From NCBI RefSeq assembly GCF_011250555.1, contig NZ_JAANMZ010000040.1, positions 1 through 42,141 on the forward strand: a stretch of 42,141 nucleotides of DNA, given 5' to 3'. The notes under the pieces are model-generated. The model was not told where the DNA came from. It did not search any database and saw nothing but the letters and a program-made list of their open reading frames with translations. This stretch comes from Bacillus sp. MM2020_4 (lineage in GTDB: Bacteria; Bacillota; Bacilli; Bacillales; Cytobacillaceae). Positions 33,308 to 42,042 of this stretch are shown piece by piece. The position numbers and the translations under genes were made by a program. Each line of letters starts with the position of its first letter. Position 1 is the stretch's first letter.

Positions 33308-34783
33308 GTGAAGATTATTTATCTCGATATTGATTCATTACGTCCGGATCATATGGGTTGTTATGGGTATGAACGCAATACAACACCACATTTAGACTCT
33401 ATTGCAGAAAAGGGAATACGCTTTCAACATTGTTATGCCGCTTCATCTCCTTGTGTCCCATCGCGCGCCAGTTTTATGTCAGGACGATTTGGCGTAAACC
33501 ATGGCGCATTAACCCATTGGGGACCAGGATATGACTTTTACTACCCAGAAGGGGATGGACATTCAAAAAAGTATCCTTTTTTCACCCGATACTTACGCGA
33601 AGCTGATTATAAAACGGTTACGTTTTCTTCCTTTGGTGATAGACATCATGCCTGGTGGTATTTCGCCGGTTGGAATGAGGTCCATACCCATACGTTGAAA
33701 GAAGGGAACGAAAACGCCGATGAAGTGATTTCAAACGTCATTCCGTGGCTTGAGCAGCATGGCAAAGAGGACAATTATTTTCTACACATACAACTTTGGG
33801 ACCCACATACACTCTATACTTGTCCAGCAGAATACGTTGAAAAATGGAGAAGTGAACCAGTAAAGGATTTTCCTAGTAAGGAAACCATTGAAAAGCATCA
33901 AGCAGACAGCTTTCCCCGTTCTGCGACGTTTCTACATACAGTTGATTCCCATCCAGTCACCATGCCAAGTGCCATCAAGAATCGAAAGGATTATAAACAT
34001 TTAATTGACGGCTATGACGGTGCTATTTCCTTTATGGATGAACAAATTGGGAAGCTTTTGAACAAATTAACGGACCTCGGAATGGAAGACGAAGTTTGTT
34101 TTGTCATCAGTGCAGACCATGGTGAATCCATGGGAGAGCAGGGAATTTATGGCGAGCATGCAAGTGCCACTGAAGCTGTCCATCATCTTCCACTCATAAT
34201 GAAGGTTCCGGGTGTAACATCTCCAGGCACTGTCTATGACGGGTTTCTCTACAATGTGGATGTGATGGCGACCATTACGGAACTTGTAGGTCTATCCGTA
34301 CCTTCGGGATGGGATGGAAGCTCCTATTTACCAGTATTAAAAGGAGAAAATCTAGATGGACGAGAGTATTTAGTGATGGACCATGCCTTATACACATGCC
34401 AACGGGCCGTTCGGGATGAACGCTGGTACTATATCCGAACCTATCATCCAGGTCTGTATCGCTTTGACGATGTCACCTTATACGATCTTGACCATGATCC
34501 ATATCAAATGAAAAATGTGGCTGACGACTATCCGGAAATGGTGAAGAAAATGAATCATCGATTAGCCTTGTGGGAGCAAGAGCATCTGGGATTTCCAAGG
34601 AATATGGTGGATCCGTTACAAAAGGTGGTTGAAACGGGGCCTTGGAAATATGTCACGCTTGAACAGTGGGTGAATCATCTACGAACAGCAGGCTGGGAGG
34701 AAGCCGCAGATCAACTACTAAACAAATATAATCCTGCTGATGACGTATCATCAGCCTATGTAAAGGCAACAGCAGTCAAGTAA
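33308..34783 (+). CDS. Type I sulfatase (Cys-type), second copy
   Basis: 491 residues; GTG 33308 behind CAGGAGG (GTG 33304 is out of frame). Maturation motif CVPSR (Cys49 in ASSPCVPSRASFMSGR). Metal ligands lie in YLDIDSLRPDH (Asp7, Asp9) and ISADHGESMGEQG. No signal peptide. It is clearly diverged from the first sulfatase, so the pair probably act on different positions or esters of one compound. The 118-base gap between them holds an ATATTGAA/TTCAATAT dyad (33221 and 33266) that could be an operator. The ABC transporter follows after 28 bases. Confidence 0.93.
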   Translation: MKIIYLDIDSLRPDHMGCYGYERNTTPHLDSIAEKGIRFQHCYAASSPCVPSRASFMSGRFGVNHGALTHWGPGYDFYYPEGDGHSKKYPFFTRYLREADYKTVTFSSFGDRHHAWWYFAGWNEVHTHTLKEGNENADEVISNVIPWLEQHGKEDNYFLHIQLWDPHTLYTCPAEYVEKWRSEPVKDFPSKETIEKHQADSFPRSATFLHTVDSHPVTMPSAIKNRKDYKHLIDGYDGAISFMDEQIGKLLNKLTDLGMEDEVCFVISADHGESMGEQGIYGEHASATEAVHHLPLIMKVPGVTSPGTVYDGFLYNVDVMATITELVGLSVPSGWDGSSYLPVLKGENLDGREYLVMDHALYTCQRAVRDERWYYIRTYHPGLYRFDDVTLYDLDHDPYQMKNVADDYPEMVKKMNHRLALWEQEHLGFPRNMVDPLQKVVETGPWKYVTLEQWVNHLRTAGWEEAADQLLNKYNPADDVSSAYVKATAVK

Positions 34784-34811
34784 CGTATACAAACGAGGGG
34801 GGAACAAAAGA

Positions 34812-35633
34812 ATGCAGGGTGAAGTAAATACGGAATCAGTCATCCAGGTACAAAAAGAAAAACGAAAGCCGTTTTGGAAACGTGTCGATCATAGACTCAT
34901 GGTATTTTTATCTTTAGTGGTAGGAATCCTTGTGTGGACGCTTTTATCTACGATTCCATCGGTTAATGCGATCTTAACGAATCCGATTACGATTGCCAAA
35001 ACATTTGTTACAGAACTATCGAATAAGAATCTGATCACGGATATCGTTGCCAGTATCTACCGTGTGTTAGGCGGGTTTTTGTTAGGACTTTTGGTAGCGA
35101 TTCCATTTGCCTTTTTAATGGGATGGTATGACATTTTCCGCTCTTTGTTTGAACCATGGATTCAATTTTTCAGAACGATTCCACCGATTGCGTTAATTCC
35201 GCTCGTTATTGTGGCATTGGGTGTGGGAGAAAGTGCAAAAATCGCTGTTATATTTGTCGCAACCTTCTTGGTTATGGTTGTTTCCATCTATCAAGGTGTT
35301 CGGAATGTAGACCCTACTCTTATTAAAGCAGCCAGGGTATTGGGGGCTACGGATAAGGATATCTTTTTGGAAGTCGTTGTTCCTGCATCCTTTCCATATA
35401 TTCTGGTGGGGGTTCGATTAGGATTAGCATCGGCGTGGACAACGCTAGTGGCAGCAGAACTTACAGGTGCGTCCAAGGGGCTTGGGAATATGATCATGGA
35501 AGCGGGGCTTTTCTTCCGGATGGACCTCGTCATCTTGGGGATTATCTTAATTGGCTTAATTGGATTTATCATGGATAAAGGTGTTCTATGGCTAGAGAAA
35601 AAATTAGCTGGCTGGCAAGAGGTGAGCAAATGA
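34812..35633 (+). CDS. ABC transporter permease, sulfonate/taurine type (SsuC/TauC-like)
   Basis: 273 residues behind CGAGGGGGG. Six membrane segments and the EAA loop (AARVLGATDKDIFLEVVVPA near 175-195) that contacts the ATPase. Family members import aliphatic sulfonates, taurine, nitrate-like or related anions. Its position between sulfatases and a binding protein indicates uptake of sulfate esters or sulfonates. The gene overlaps the next by four bases. Confidence 0.92.
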   Translation: MQGEVNTESVIQVQKEKRKPFWKRVDHRLMVFLSLVVGILVWTLLSTIPSVNAILTNPITIAKTFVTELSNKNLITDIVASIYRVLGGFLLGLLVAIPFAFLMGWYDIFRSLFEPWIQFFRTIPPIALIPLVIVALGVGESAKIAVIFVATFLVMVVSIYQGVRNVDPTLIKAARVLGATDKDIFLEVVVPASFPYILVGVRLGLASAWTTLVAAELTGASKGLGNMIMEAGLFFRMDLVILGIILIGLIGFIMDKGVLWLEKKLAGWQEVSK

Positions 35634-36424
35634 TGACAACAGGAAAAAGTGACGCAAAGATTAAGGTAAAAGGGCTCTCAAAGATCTACCAGGGTAGAAA
35701 TGGAGATGTCATTGCCCTTAATAATGTAGATCTCGAGATTAAACAAAATGAATTTGTTTGTATCGTAGGGCCGAGCGGCTGTGGAAAAAGTACGTTGTTA
35801 AATATCATTGCCGGATTGGAGAAAAAAACGTCCGGATCTGTATTAGCCGATGATAAAGAAATTGAAGGACCAGGAGAAGGGCGTGGAGTGGTGTTTCAAC
35901 AGTACGCACTTTTTCCCTGGAAGACCGTTCTTAAAAATGTGGAGTTCGGCTTAAAGTTAAAAGGCATTGATGCTGTCACACGCAGAAAACATGCCATGGA
36001 GTATTTAGAATTAGTCGGTTTAAAGGATTTTGCCCATTCCTACCCTAAGGAATTATCTGGAGGGATGAAACAGAGGGTAGCGATTGCCCGCGCCTTTGCG
36101 GCTGAGCCGGAAGTGCTGTTAATGGATGAGCCCTTCGGTGCACTTGATGCCCAAACTCGTGCCCAGCTTCAGGAGGAACTTCTCAATATTTGGGAGAACA
36201 AGAAGAAAACCTGTTTCTTTATCACCCATGATGTCGAAGAAGCTGTTTTGTTAGCGCAAAGAGTGGTTATCATGAGTGCCCGTCCTGGAAGAATTAAAGA
36301 AGTGATTGATGTGGATATTCCTTATCCACGGACACAAGAAACAAAACTAGCGTCAAGGTTTGTTGAAATCAAGAACGAAATATGGTCGAAAGTGTACCAA
36401 GAGTACTTAGCAGTAAAAAAATAG
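35630..36424 (+). CDS. ABC transporter ATPase, sulfonate/taurine type (SsuB/TauB-like)
   Basis: 264 residues from ATG 35630, overlapping the permease stop (ATGA). Walker A GPSGCGKST, Q-loop VVFQQYALFPWKT, signature LSGGMKQRVAIARA, Walker B VLLMDEPFGALDA and H-loop FITHDVEEA are all present, so it should be active. Energises import with the permease and the lipoprotein downstream. Confidence 0.93.
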   Translation: MMTTGKSDAKIKVKGLSKIYQGRNGDVIALNNVDLEIKQNEFVCIVGPSGCGKSTLLNIIAGLEKKTSGSVLADDKEIEGPGEGRGVVFQQYALFPWKTVLKNVEFGLKLKGIDAVTRRKHAMEYLELVGLKDFAHSYPKELSGGMKQRVAIARAFAAEPEVLLMDEPFGALDAQTRAQLQEELLNIWENKKKTCFFITHDVEEAVLLAQRVVIMSARPGRIKEVIDVDIPYPRTQETKLASRFVEIKNEIWSKVYQEYLAVKK

Positions 36425-36438
36425 ATTACTAGGGGGAA

Positions 36439-37488
36439 ATGAAAAAGATGAGAAAAAACAAATCATTAGTCTTTATGTTTCTTTTAGCCATGATTCTGCT
36501 AATTAGTGCTTGTTCTTCATCAACATCAAGTGAAAGCAATTCTTCAGGAGAAAAGAAGTCGGGTGAAAAGAAAGAAACGCCAACCATTAATATTGCCTAC
36601 ATGCCCGATGTACATGGGGCAACGCCACTTGTAATTGCTGAGAAAAAGGGCTATTTCAAGGATGCTGGTATTAAAGCAAACCTTGTTAAGTTTAACAGTG
36701 GTCCCCCGGAATTCCAGGCAATGGTCGCCGGTGATATCGACATTGCTTACATTGGACCAGGTGCAACCTTCTTAGCTGCCCAAGGTCAGGGAAATATCAT
36801 TGCCGTAGATAGCTTAAATACGGGTGATATGTTACTGGCGTCGAAAAAGTCAGGTGTAAAGGATGTAAAAGACCTGGTAGGAAAAACGGTTGGCGTACCA
36901 AAAGGTACCTCTGGTGAAATGGTTCTGAACTTAGCGCTTGAAGCAGCAAAGGTAGATCCAAGCAAAGTAAACATTGTCAACATGGAAGTGGCGGGTGCGG
37001 TTTCAGCCTTTATTGCCAATCAAGTCGACGCTGTAGCGATTTGGTCCCCATTTACAGCTGAAATTGAAAAGCAAGTTGGTGCGGATAATTTCGTAAAGTT
37101 AGCTGACAACACTGATTTCTTCCCAGAGTATGTATTCCCTCAGAGCTGGGTCGTCAGCCCAAGATATTTGAAGGAACATAAAGAAGAGGTAGAAAAATTC
37201 CTACAAGCATGGACAAAAGCCAATGATTATCGTAAAGACCATATTGATGAAGCCGTTACATTAACGGCGGAGTTCACGGGGATCGATGAAGCAACCTTGG
37301 CCTCGCAGGTTAAAACAACAGAGTTTTTAAGCTCTGAAGAAATTAAGGGGAAATTTGAAGATGGAACGGCAGTTAAATGGTTTGAAAATCTTCAAAAACT
37401 ATTTGTCCAAAATGGTAAGATGAAAGAAATAGTAGATGGAGAGAAATTCATCAGCCCTGAACCGTTTTATGAGGCATTAAAGAAGTAA
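36439..37488 (+). CDS. ABC substrate-binding lipoprotein (SsuA/TauA/NMT1-like)
   Basis: 349 residues behind AGGGGG. Signal peptide with lipobox LLISAC (Cys at about residue 25) and a Ser/Lys-rich tether. The type II periplasmic-binding fold shows NIAYMPDVHGATPLVIAEKKGYF near 50, then VAGDIDIAYIGPGATFLAA, VGVPKGTSGEM and IANQVDAVAIWSPF. It captures the substrate outside the cell for the SsuBC-like pair. Ligand specificity (sulfate ester or sulfonate) is inferred from the neighbours. Confidence 0.92.
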   Translation: MKKMRKNKSLVFMFLLAMILLISACSSSTSSESNSSGEKKSGEKKETPTINIAYMPDVHGATPLVIAEKKGYFKDAGIKANLVKFNSGPPEFQAMVAGDIDIAYIGPGATFLAAQGQGNIIAVDSLNTGDMLLASKKSGVKDVKDLVGKTVGVPKGTSGEMVLNLALEAAKVDPSKVNIVNMEVAGAVSAFIANQVDAVAIWSPFTAEIEKQVGADNFVKLADNTDFFPEYVFPQSWVVSPRYLKEHKEEVEKFLQAWTKANDYRKDHIDEAVTLTAEFTGIDEATLASQVKTTEFLSSEEIKGKFEDGTAVKWFENLQKLFVQNGKMKEIVDGEKFISPEPFYEALKK

Positions 37489-37562
37489 TCATTGTTGGTT
37501 CATCATTGACACAAGAAAAAGGGGGGAATTCCTCCCTTTCTTACTTTAAAGGGTGTTGGAGT

Positions 37563-38771
37563 ATGAAAATAATCGAATTATTAAATGATTATCAAATGAA
37601 TAGGTTGATCAATTTTATCCGCGAACAGGGACCTATTTCTCGAGTAGAGCTATCCAAACGATTAGGAATTTCGCAACCAACTGTTACAAGGATGGTTGAA
37701 AAGGGGATCCAGGAGCAATTGGTGATCGAGAATGGATTGGGTGATTCCTCGGGAGGAAGACGTCCCGTCCTCCTAAGTATCAATAGTACCTGCTGTTACT
37801 CGATTGGGATAGAAATTGGCCGTTCCGCTGTTAAGATGGCTATTACGGATTTAAGTGGTAATATGATCACTTATCAACTAAAAGAAACCAACAATAAGGG
37901 AAATATGACCGACATTATTTCTTTTATTAAGGAACGTGTTGAGAAGATGATCGTTGAAGAGGAAATAGACCGTTCTAAACTTTTGGGCGTAGGAATAGGG
38001 ATACCCGGTCCAATAAATGAATCACAGGAAGGACTTGTCACGATTCCTAATTTCTACGATATCCATAAAGTTCCTTTACGAAGGATGTTGCAACAGGCAT
38101 TTACGATACCAGTTACCATAGATGTCAATGCCAATGTGGCGGCATTAGCTGAGAAGTGGTTTGGAAAAGGGAGAAGATCCAATCATTTTGTTTATGTCAT
38201 GGCAGATGCCGGCATCGGTAGCGGAATAATTGTAAATGGAGAGCTTCATCGGGGAAATCACCGGGAATCCGGTTTAATCGGCCATTCAACAGTTGACCTG
38301 TTTGGAGAGCGTTGTTCGTGCGGCAACTATGGTTGTCTTGAAACCTTAGTATCAACGACAAAAATCATCAAGAACGTGTACAGCCAATTAGAGGTGAATC
38401 CACAAGAAAAACAGCTTTTCTTTGAAAATAGCGAGAACGTAACGTTTGAGGACATTGTTTTTTCTTTACAGAGTGGATCTTCCGTCACGCAACAAGTAGT
38501 GGAAGAAGCAGGACGATTTCTCGGAATTGGGGTTGCTAATGTGATCAGCTTTTTCGACCCCGAAATGATTGTCATTGGAGGACGTTTGATGCTGCTAGGT
38601 GACCTATTCTTAGATGCTTTACGGAACGAGGTCCAAGCACGAGTAGTCGGAAGCGGTGGAAAAAACACCCCCATTATGGTATCGGACTTATCTGATGGAG
38701 TGGTACTCGGTGCTGCTGCATTGGTCATTAATGAAGCCTTCTCTATTGAAAAGGCACATCAATTGGTATAG
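37563..38771 (+). CDS. ROK-family transcriptional repressor (NagC/XylR type)
   Basis: 402 residues from ATG 37563 (TGTTGGAG upstream). Winged helix-turn-helix at residues 10-75 (GPISRVELSKRLGISQPTVTRMVEKG), then the ROK fold with VGIGIPGPIN near 145, the zinc motif CSCGNYGCLET near 255 and IVIGGRL near 345. Where ROK kinases have the catalytic Asp (E-N-D-x-N), this reads IDVNANVAALAE with Asn in that place, so it is a sensor rather than a kinase. The ligand is probably a sugar or amino sugar freed by the sulfatases. Confidence 0.9.
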   Translation: MKIIELLNDYQMNRLINFIREQGPISRVELSKRLGISQPTVTRMVEKGIQEQLVIENGLGDSSGGRRPVLLSINSTCCYSIGIEIGRSAVKMAITDLSGNMITYQLKETNNKGNMTDIISFIKERVEKMIVEEEIDRSKLLGVGIGIPGPINESQEGLVTIPNFYDIHKVPLRRMLQQAFTIPVTIDVNANVAALAEKWFGKGRRSNHFVYVMADAGIGSGIIVNGELHRGNHRESGLIGHSTVDLFGERCSCGNYGCLETLVSTTKIIKNVYSQLEVNPQEKQLFFENSENVTFEDIVFSLQSGSSVTQQVVEEAGRFLGIGVANVISFFDPEMIVIGGRLMLLGDLFLDALRNEVQARVVGSGGKNTPIMVSDLSDGVVLGAAALVINEAFSIEKAHQLV

Positions 38772-38815
38772 GCATTCGCAGTTATCTATCATGTAACCAG
38801 CTAGGGGGGACTTCG

Positions 38816-39766
38816 GTGGAATCAATTAAAAAAAGTTGTTGCGCTATGAGTAGACAGCCGGATTTACAGATTCATATGGAATCCACTTCGATTGCAATCA
38901 AAAATGAAAATGCCCCCACTAAGGAAGGGATGATTTTTCTTAGTGGCGGTAAGACATTAATGGGTTCAAACGATAAGGAAACATTTTCAGAAGATGGAGA
39001 AGGCCCTGTGAGAGAGGTTGAGCTCGCCCCATTTTTCATTGATGCATGTACCGTTACAAATGGGGAATTTAGTGATTTTATTGGAGACACAGGCTATAAA
39101 ACAGATGCTGAAAAATATGGCTGGTCTTTTGTTTTTTATCAATTTTTACACCCTGAGAATAAGAATGTGAGACAATCTGTTCCCGGCACACCTTGGTGGC
39201 TGGTAGTTGAAGGTGCTGCTTGGAATCAGCCCGAGGGCACGGGTTCAACCATTGAAAATCGTTTGGACCATCCAGTTGTCCATGTTTCATGGAATGATGC
39301 GATGGCCTATTGCAAGTGGGCAGGGAAGAGGCTGCCTACTGAAGCGGAATGGGAATATGCGGCAAGAGGAGGCCTCGTCCAAAAGAGATACCCTTGGGGA
39401 GATAGACTCCATCCAGATGGAAAACATGTCTGTAATATCTGGCAGGGAACGTTTCCGCAAACCAATCATGGCAAGGATGGATATCTCGGAACGGCCCCCT
39501 CGAAATCATTCCCGCCCAATCAATATGGTCTTTATAATATGTCCGGCAATGTTTGGGAATGGTGTTCAGACTGGTTTAGTGCTTCCTATCATATAGAAGG
39601 AACTAAGAAAAATCCCCAAGGCCCGCCAAATGGAAGGGATAAACTCATAAAAGGCGGCTCCTACCTTTGCCACAAATCCTATTGCAATCGATACCGAGTA
39701 TCAGCACGCAGTGCCGTCAGTCCAGACACCTCAAGTGGCCATATGGGATTCCGATGTGTGATGTGA
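38816..39766 (+). CDS. Formylglycine-generating enzyme (SUMF1/FGE), aerobic sulfatase maturase
   Basis: 316 residues from GTG 38816 behind AGGGGGGAC. FGE-sulfatase fold: MIFLSGGKTLMGSND near 38, RLPTEAEWEYAARGG near 170, NVWEWCSDWF near 245, and the catalytic pair Cys285 and Cys290 in LCHKSYCNRYR. The enzyme uses copper and oxygen to turn the Cys of CxPSR into formylglycine. It closes the operon holding two CxPSR sulfatases. With the radical-SAM maturase encoded 8 kb away, the cell can activate them with or without oxygen. A REP-like element begins on its stop codon. Confidence 0.95.
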   Translation: MESIKKSCCAMSRQPDLQIHMESTSIAIKNENAPTKEGMIFLSGGKTLMGSNDKETFSEDGEGPVREVELAPFFIDACTVTNGEFSDFIGDTGYKTDAEKYGWSFVFYQFLHPENKNVRQSVPGTPWWLVVEGAAWNQPEGTGSTIENRLDHPVVHVSWNDAMAYCKWAGKRLPTEAEWEYAARGGLVQKRYPWGDRLHPDGKHVCNIWQGTFPQTNHGKDGYLGTAPSKSFPPNQYGLYNMSGNVWEWCSDWFSASYHIEGTKKNPQGPPNGRDKLIKGGSYLCHKSYCNRYRVSARSAVSPDTSSGHMGFRCVM

Positions 39767-39798
39767 AGCAGTGATGCAGGGGACGGTTCTCATGCTTC
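39764..39798 (+). repeat. REP-like hairpin overlapping the FGE stop codon
   Basis: TGA of the FGE gene starts TGAAGCAGTGA, then TGCAGGGGACGGTTCTCATGCTTC. The usual arms carry changes (GATGCAGG and CATGCTTC), but GAAGCA at 39765 can pair with TGCTTC instead. Confidence 0.8.
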
Positions 39799-39938
39799 TT
39801 TTTCTTTATCACTCGAAACCCTAAAATATTTATGAAAAGACTAATATTAAGAAGACTAATGGCAAATAATTACCTATATGAACGAAAAATACTCTTAAGG
39901 TAATAGAGGTATATATTTGTTATTAGGGGTGGGCTAGC

Positions 39939-40502
39939 ATGGCATTTACTGAAGGAATTGAACAATCTAAAGAAGGTACCCAACTTTTTATCGAAGCAAA
40001 CAAGATCATGTCTGAAGCTGTTGTTGATCACTTTCTTTTTACCTGGCAATGGTGGTTCGGAATTGGGTTATTTATTGTTCCTTGGATTATTTGGCTCCTC
40101 TTTAGAAAAAAGGAAATCACCGGAAGGCTACTTCTTGGAGGCCTGATAACGATTATTTTATCGTTAATGATTGACCTTATTGCCATTTCATTAGGATTAT
40201 GGCGTTATCCGGTAAAGTTTATCCCTGTTGGCCCTATTTTCTTACTTCCCTATCATCTTTCGCTAGTCCCAGTGGCCGTTATGTTTACCATACAAATTAA
40301 GCCCAAGGCGAATTTGTTCGTAAAGGGAGTTATAATTTCAGCCATTTCTGCTTTTGGAGGCATGAAGTTTTTTGTCTGGATTCATTTTTATGAACCGAAA
40401 AATTGGTTATCCATTTATGACTTTTGCATTTATATGTTTTTATTTTACGTTGCTTATTGGTTTACGAAGATCGATGGGTTCCAATCGATATCTAAACAAT
40501 AA
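39939..40502 (+). CDS. CBO0543-type membrane protein
   Basis: 187 residues behind TTAGGGGTGG. A soluble N-terminal helix of about 30 residues precedes five membrane segments. WQWWFGIGLFIVPWIIWLL near 37-55, GLWRYPVKFIPVGP near 86 and the FVAYWF-like end resemble the uncharacterised CBO0543 family common in Bacillaceae. No catalytic motif is visible. Two more members lie downstream on the other strand. Confidence 0.75.
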   Translation: MAFTEGIEQSKEGTQLFIEANKIMSEAVVDHFLFTWQWWFGIGLFIVPWIIWLLFRKKEITGRLLLGGLITIILSLMIDLIAISLGLWRYPVKFIPVGPIFLLPYHLSLVPVAVMFTIQIKPKANLFVKGVIISAISAFGGMKFFVWIHFYEPKNWLSIYDFCIYMFLFYVAYWFTKIDGFQSISKQ

Positions 40503-40537
40503 TGGAAGCGTGGCAGTAATTGTAAGTAATGAATGTT

Positions 40538-40573
40538 GAGAAACCCAAATTTTTGAGGGTTTCTCTATTTTTT
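40538..40573 (+). terminator. Terminator after the first CBO0543-type gene
   Basis: GAGAAACCC (40538-40546) and GGGTTTCTC (40557-40565) form a perfect 9-bp stem, followed by TATTTTTTT. Confidence 0.9.
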
Positions 40574-40598
40574 TGTCAGACACATTAGGAGTGTGGTG

Positions 40599-41069
40599 TT
40601 AGTAAGCTTTTCCTTTTGCGAAAAACCAGACACAAAATAAACGCGAAATATAAAACGATAGACAAATTGTAGCCCAAGAAATATACCATTCCCAGTGTAC
40701 GTATTTGATGAGTTCTGTATATTTTTCGGCAATGACTTCAAAGACCGTCAAGAGAGAACTAAATCCGACATAATAGCAAAATTGAATAAGGCCACTCCGA
40801 TCATTGGGATACCTTACATTAAAGAGGGCGCAAACAACTGGAAAAGCAAGATATTCAAACGTGAAGCTCGTCCGATTAATCGAAGCAAATAGTCGAACAG
40901 GATATTCAAGCAGCCCCCACTCCACGACTACTAAACCAATAAAAAACGTAATTACCTGTTTGAATAAGAAAGCGACAACGGCAAGTCGGATTTTATCTTT
41001 TGGTATGAAGAAAAGAATTCCTGCCGCTGAAGCGTACACCGCCAGCAAGACCCACCAATCAATTCTCAT
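40599..41069 (-). CDS. CBO0543-type membrane protein, second copy
   Basis: 156 residues from ATG 41069 (GAGAAGG upstream), overlapping the end of the next upstream gene by 11 bases, so the two are one transcript. Five membrane segments. Family-like features are EWGLLEYPVRLF near 50, FEYLAFPVVCALFNV near 70 and an end of aromatic and basic residues. It lacks the N-terminal soluble helix of the copy at 39939. Function unknown. Confidence 0.75.
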   Translation of the reverse strand: MRIDWWVLLAVYASAAGILFFIPKDKIRLAVVAFLFKQVITFFIGLVVVEWGLLEYPVRLFASINRTSFTFEYLAFPVVCALFNVRYPNDRSGLIQFCYYVGFSSLLTVFEVIAEKYTELIKYVHWEWYISWATICLSFYISRLFCVWFFAKGKAY

Positions 41070-41562
41070 TAGCCTTCTCCCGCTCTGCTTGAAATAAGGA
41101 TTTGTCTTTAAAGAACCAATTACAGCAAACCTGACTCACGTAAAAAAGAAACACCATGTATATCCACATCCCATACCACGTCAATGTTTCATATTCTAAT
41201 AAATCGGTATATCTCTCGAGAACAATATCAAACAACGTGATCACAGTGACCCAGACAAAAAAATAGGTCATTCTAGTTCCTATCCTGCCTGTTACCTTCC
41301 TATGAACGTATAATATGGAAAACAATACGGGATAAAAAAAATAATTGATGGTTAGGGGGAGATCTGTCGCTTTTGGAAACTCCCGTACAGGCGCACGTAA
41401 CAAACCAAATGTAAAAGAAGGCATATCGCAGAGCCAGACGATTGCTTGAAACATTAAATATGCCAAGAATCCCTTACGCCGATCATTGCTTGGAATAAAC
41501 AGAATCCAGGCAATAATGCCGAACAACCACATTGCTACCAGGATCAAATACTCCATCCGCAT
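41059..41562 (-). CDS. CBO0543-type membrane protein, third copy
   Basis: 167 residues from ATG 41562 behind AAAAAGGAG. Five membrane segments. FGLLRAPVREFPKATDLPLTINYFFYPV matches the layout of the preceding family member (GLL-x-PVR-F, then an aromatic FYP). The C-terminus is charged (FKDKSLFQAEREKANEN). First gene of a two-gene unit pointing away from the rRNA operon. Function unknown. Confidence 0.75.
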   Translation of the reverse strand: MRMEYLILVAMWLFGIIAWILFIPSNDRRKGFLAYLMFQAIVWLCDMPSFTFGLLRAPVREFPKATDLPLTINYFFYPVLFSILYVHRKVTGRIGTRMTYFFVWVTVITLFDIVLERYTDLLEYETLTWYGMWIYMVFLFYVSQVCCNWFFKDKSLFQAEREKANEN

Positions 41563-41634
41563 AATTCAAAACTCCTTTTTTATTCTTAGTAAAAAGTATC
41601 TTCTATTTTCACGATTTGTATTCAATGATACAGG

Positions 41635-41661
41635 TGAAGCAGGGGACGGTTCTCTTGTCTC
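41635..41661 (+). repeat. REP-like hairpin, copy with degenerate right arm
   Basis: TGAAGCAGGGGACGGTTCTC is intact; the right arm reads TTGTCTC rather than CTGCTTC. It lies between the CBO0543-type gene and the rRNA promoters. Confidence 0.75.
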
Positions 41662-41803
41662 ATTTTCATTTCACTCCATGACGGTGCGAGTGCAGAGAGT
41701 CTTTCCCTAGCCTTTTAGGTGAGAAACGTAGTGGATGGAGAGCGTGCCGCTCATTTATGCAGAAAGAAAGATTTTCTCTTTTAAAAAAAACGTAAAAAAG
41801 GTG

Positions 41804-41905
41804 TTGACCATCCACTAATATTACTGTAATATAGAACAAGTCGTCACCGAGGCGACAAAGTATTATAAAAAAGTTATTGACATTCAGTTGATAATTTAGT
41901 AAGAT
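41804..41905 (+). promoter_or_regulatory. Tandem rRNA promoters P1 and P2
   Basis: P1 is TTGACC (41804-41809), 17 bases, TAATAT (41827-41832). P2 is TTGACA (41877-41882), 17 bases, TAAGAT (41900-41905). Each is followed by a short GTCG...CGAC hairpin. The layout is typical for Bacillus rrn operons. Confidence 0.9.
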
Positions 41906-41936
41906 AATAAAGTCGCTTACGAGCGACGAGAACATT

Positions 41937-41951
41937 TGTTCTTTGAAAACT
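41937..41951 (+). promoter_or_regulatory. rRNA boxA antitermination site
   Basis: TGTTCTTTGAAAACT matches the Bacillus boxA found before 16S genes, where Nus factors load. Confidence 0.85.
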
Positions 41952-42042
41952 AAACAAACAAAAACGTCAACAAACAATATTAATCGTGTTTCTTCTATTA
42001 AATAGAAGAGCATGAGCCAACGTAACAAATGAGCTAATCAAC

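Noticed and set aside
41666..42028. 120-codon minus-strand frame over the rRNA promoters
   Set aside because: It is antisense to the tandem promoters and leader, and AT-rich DNA explains the open frame.
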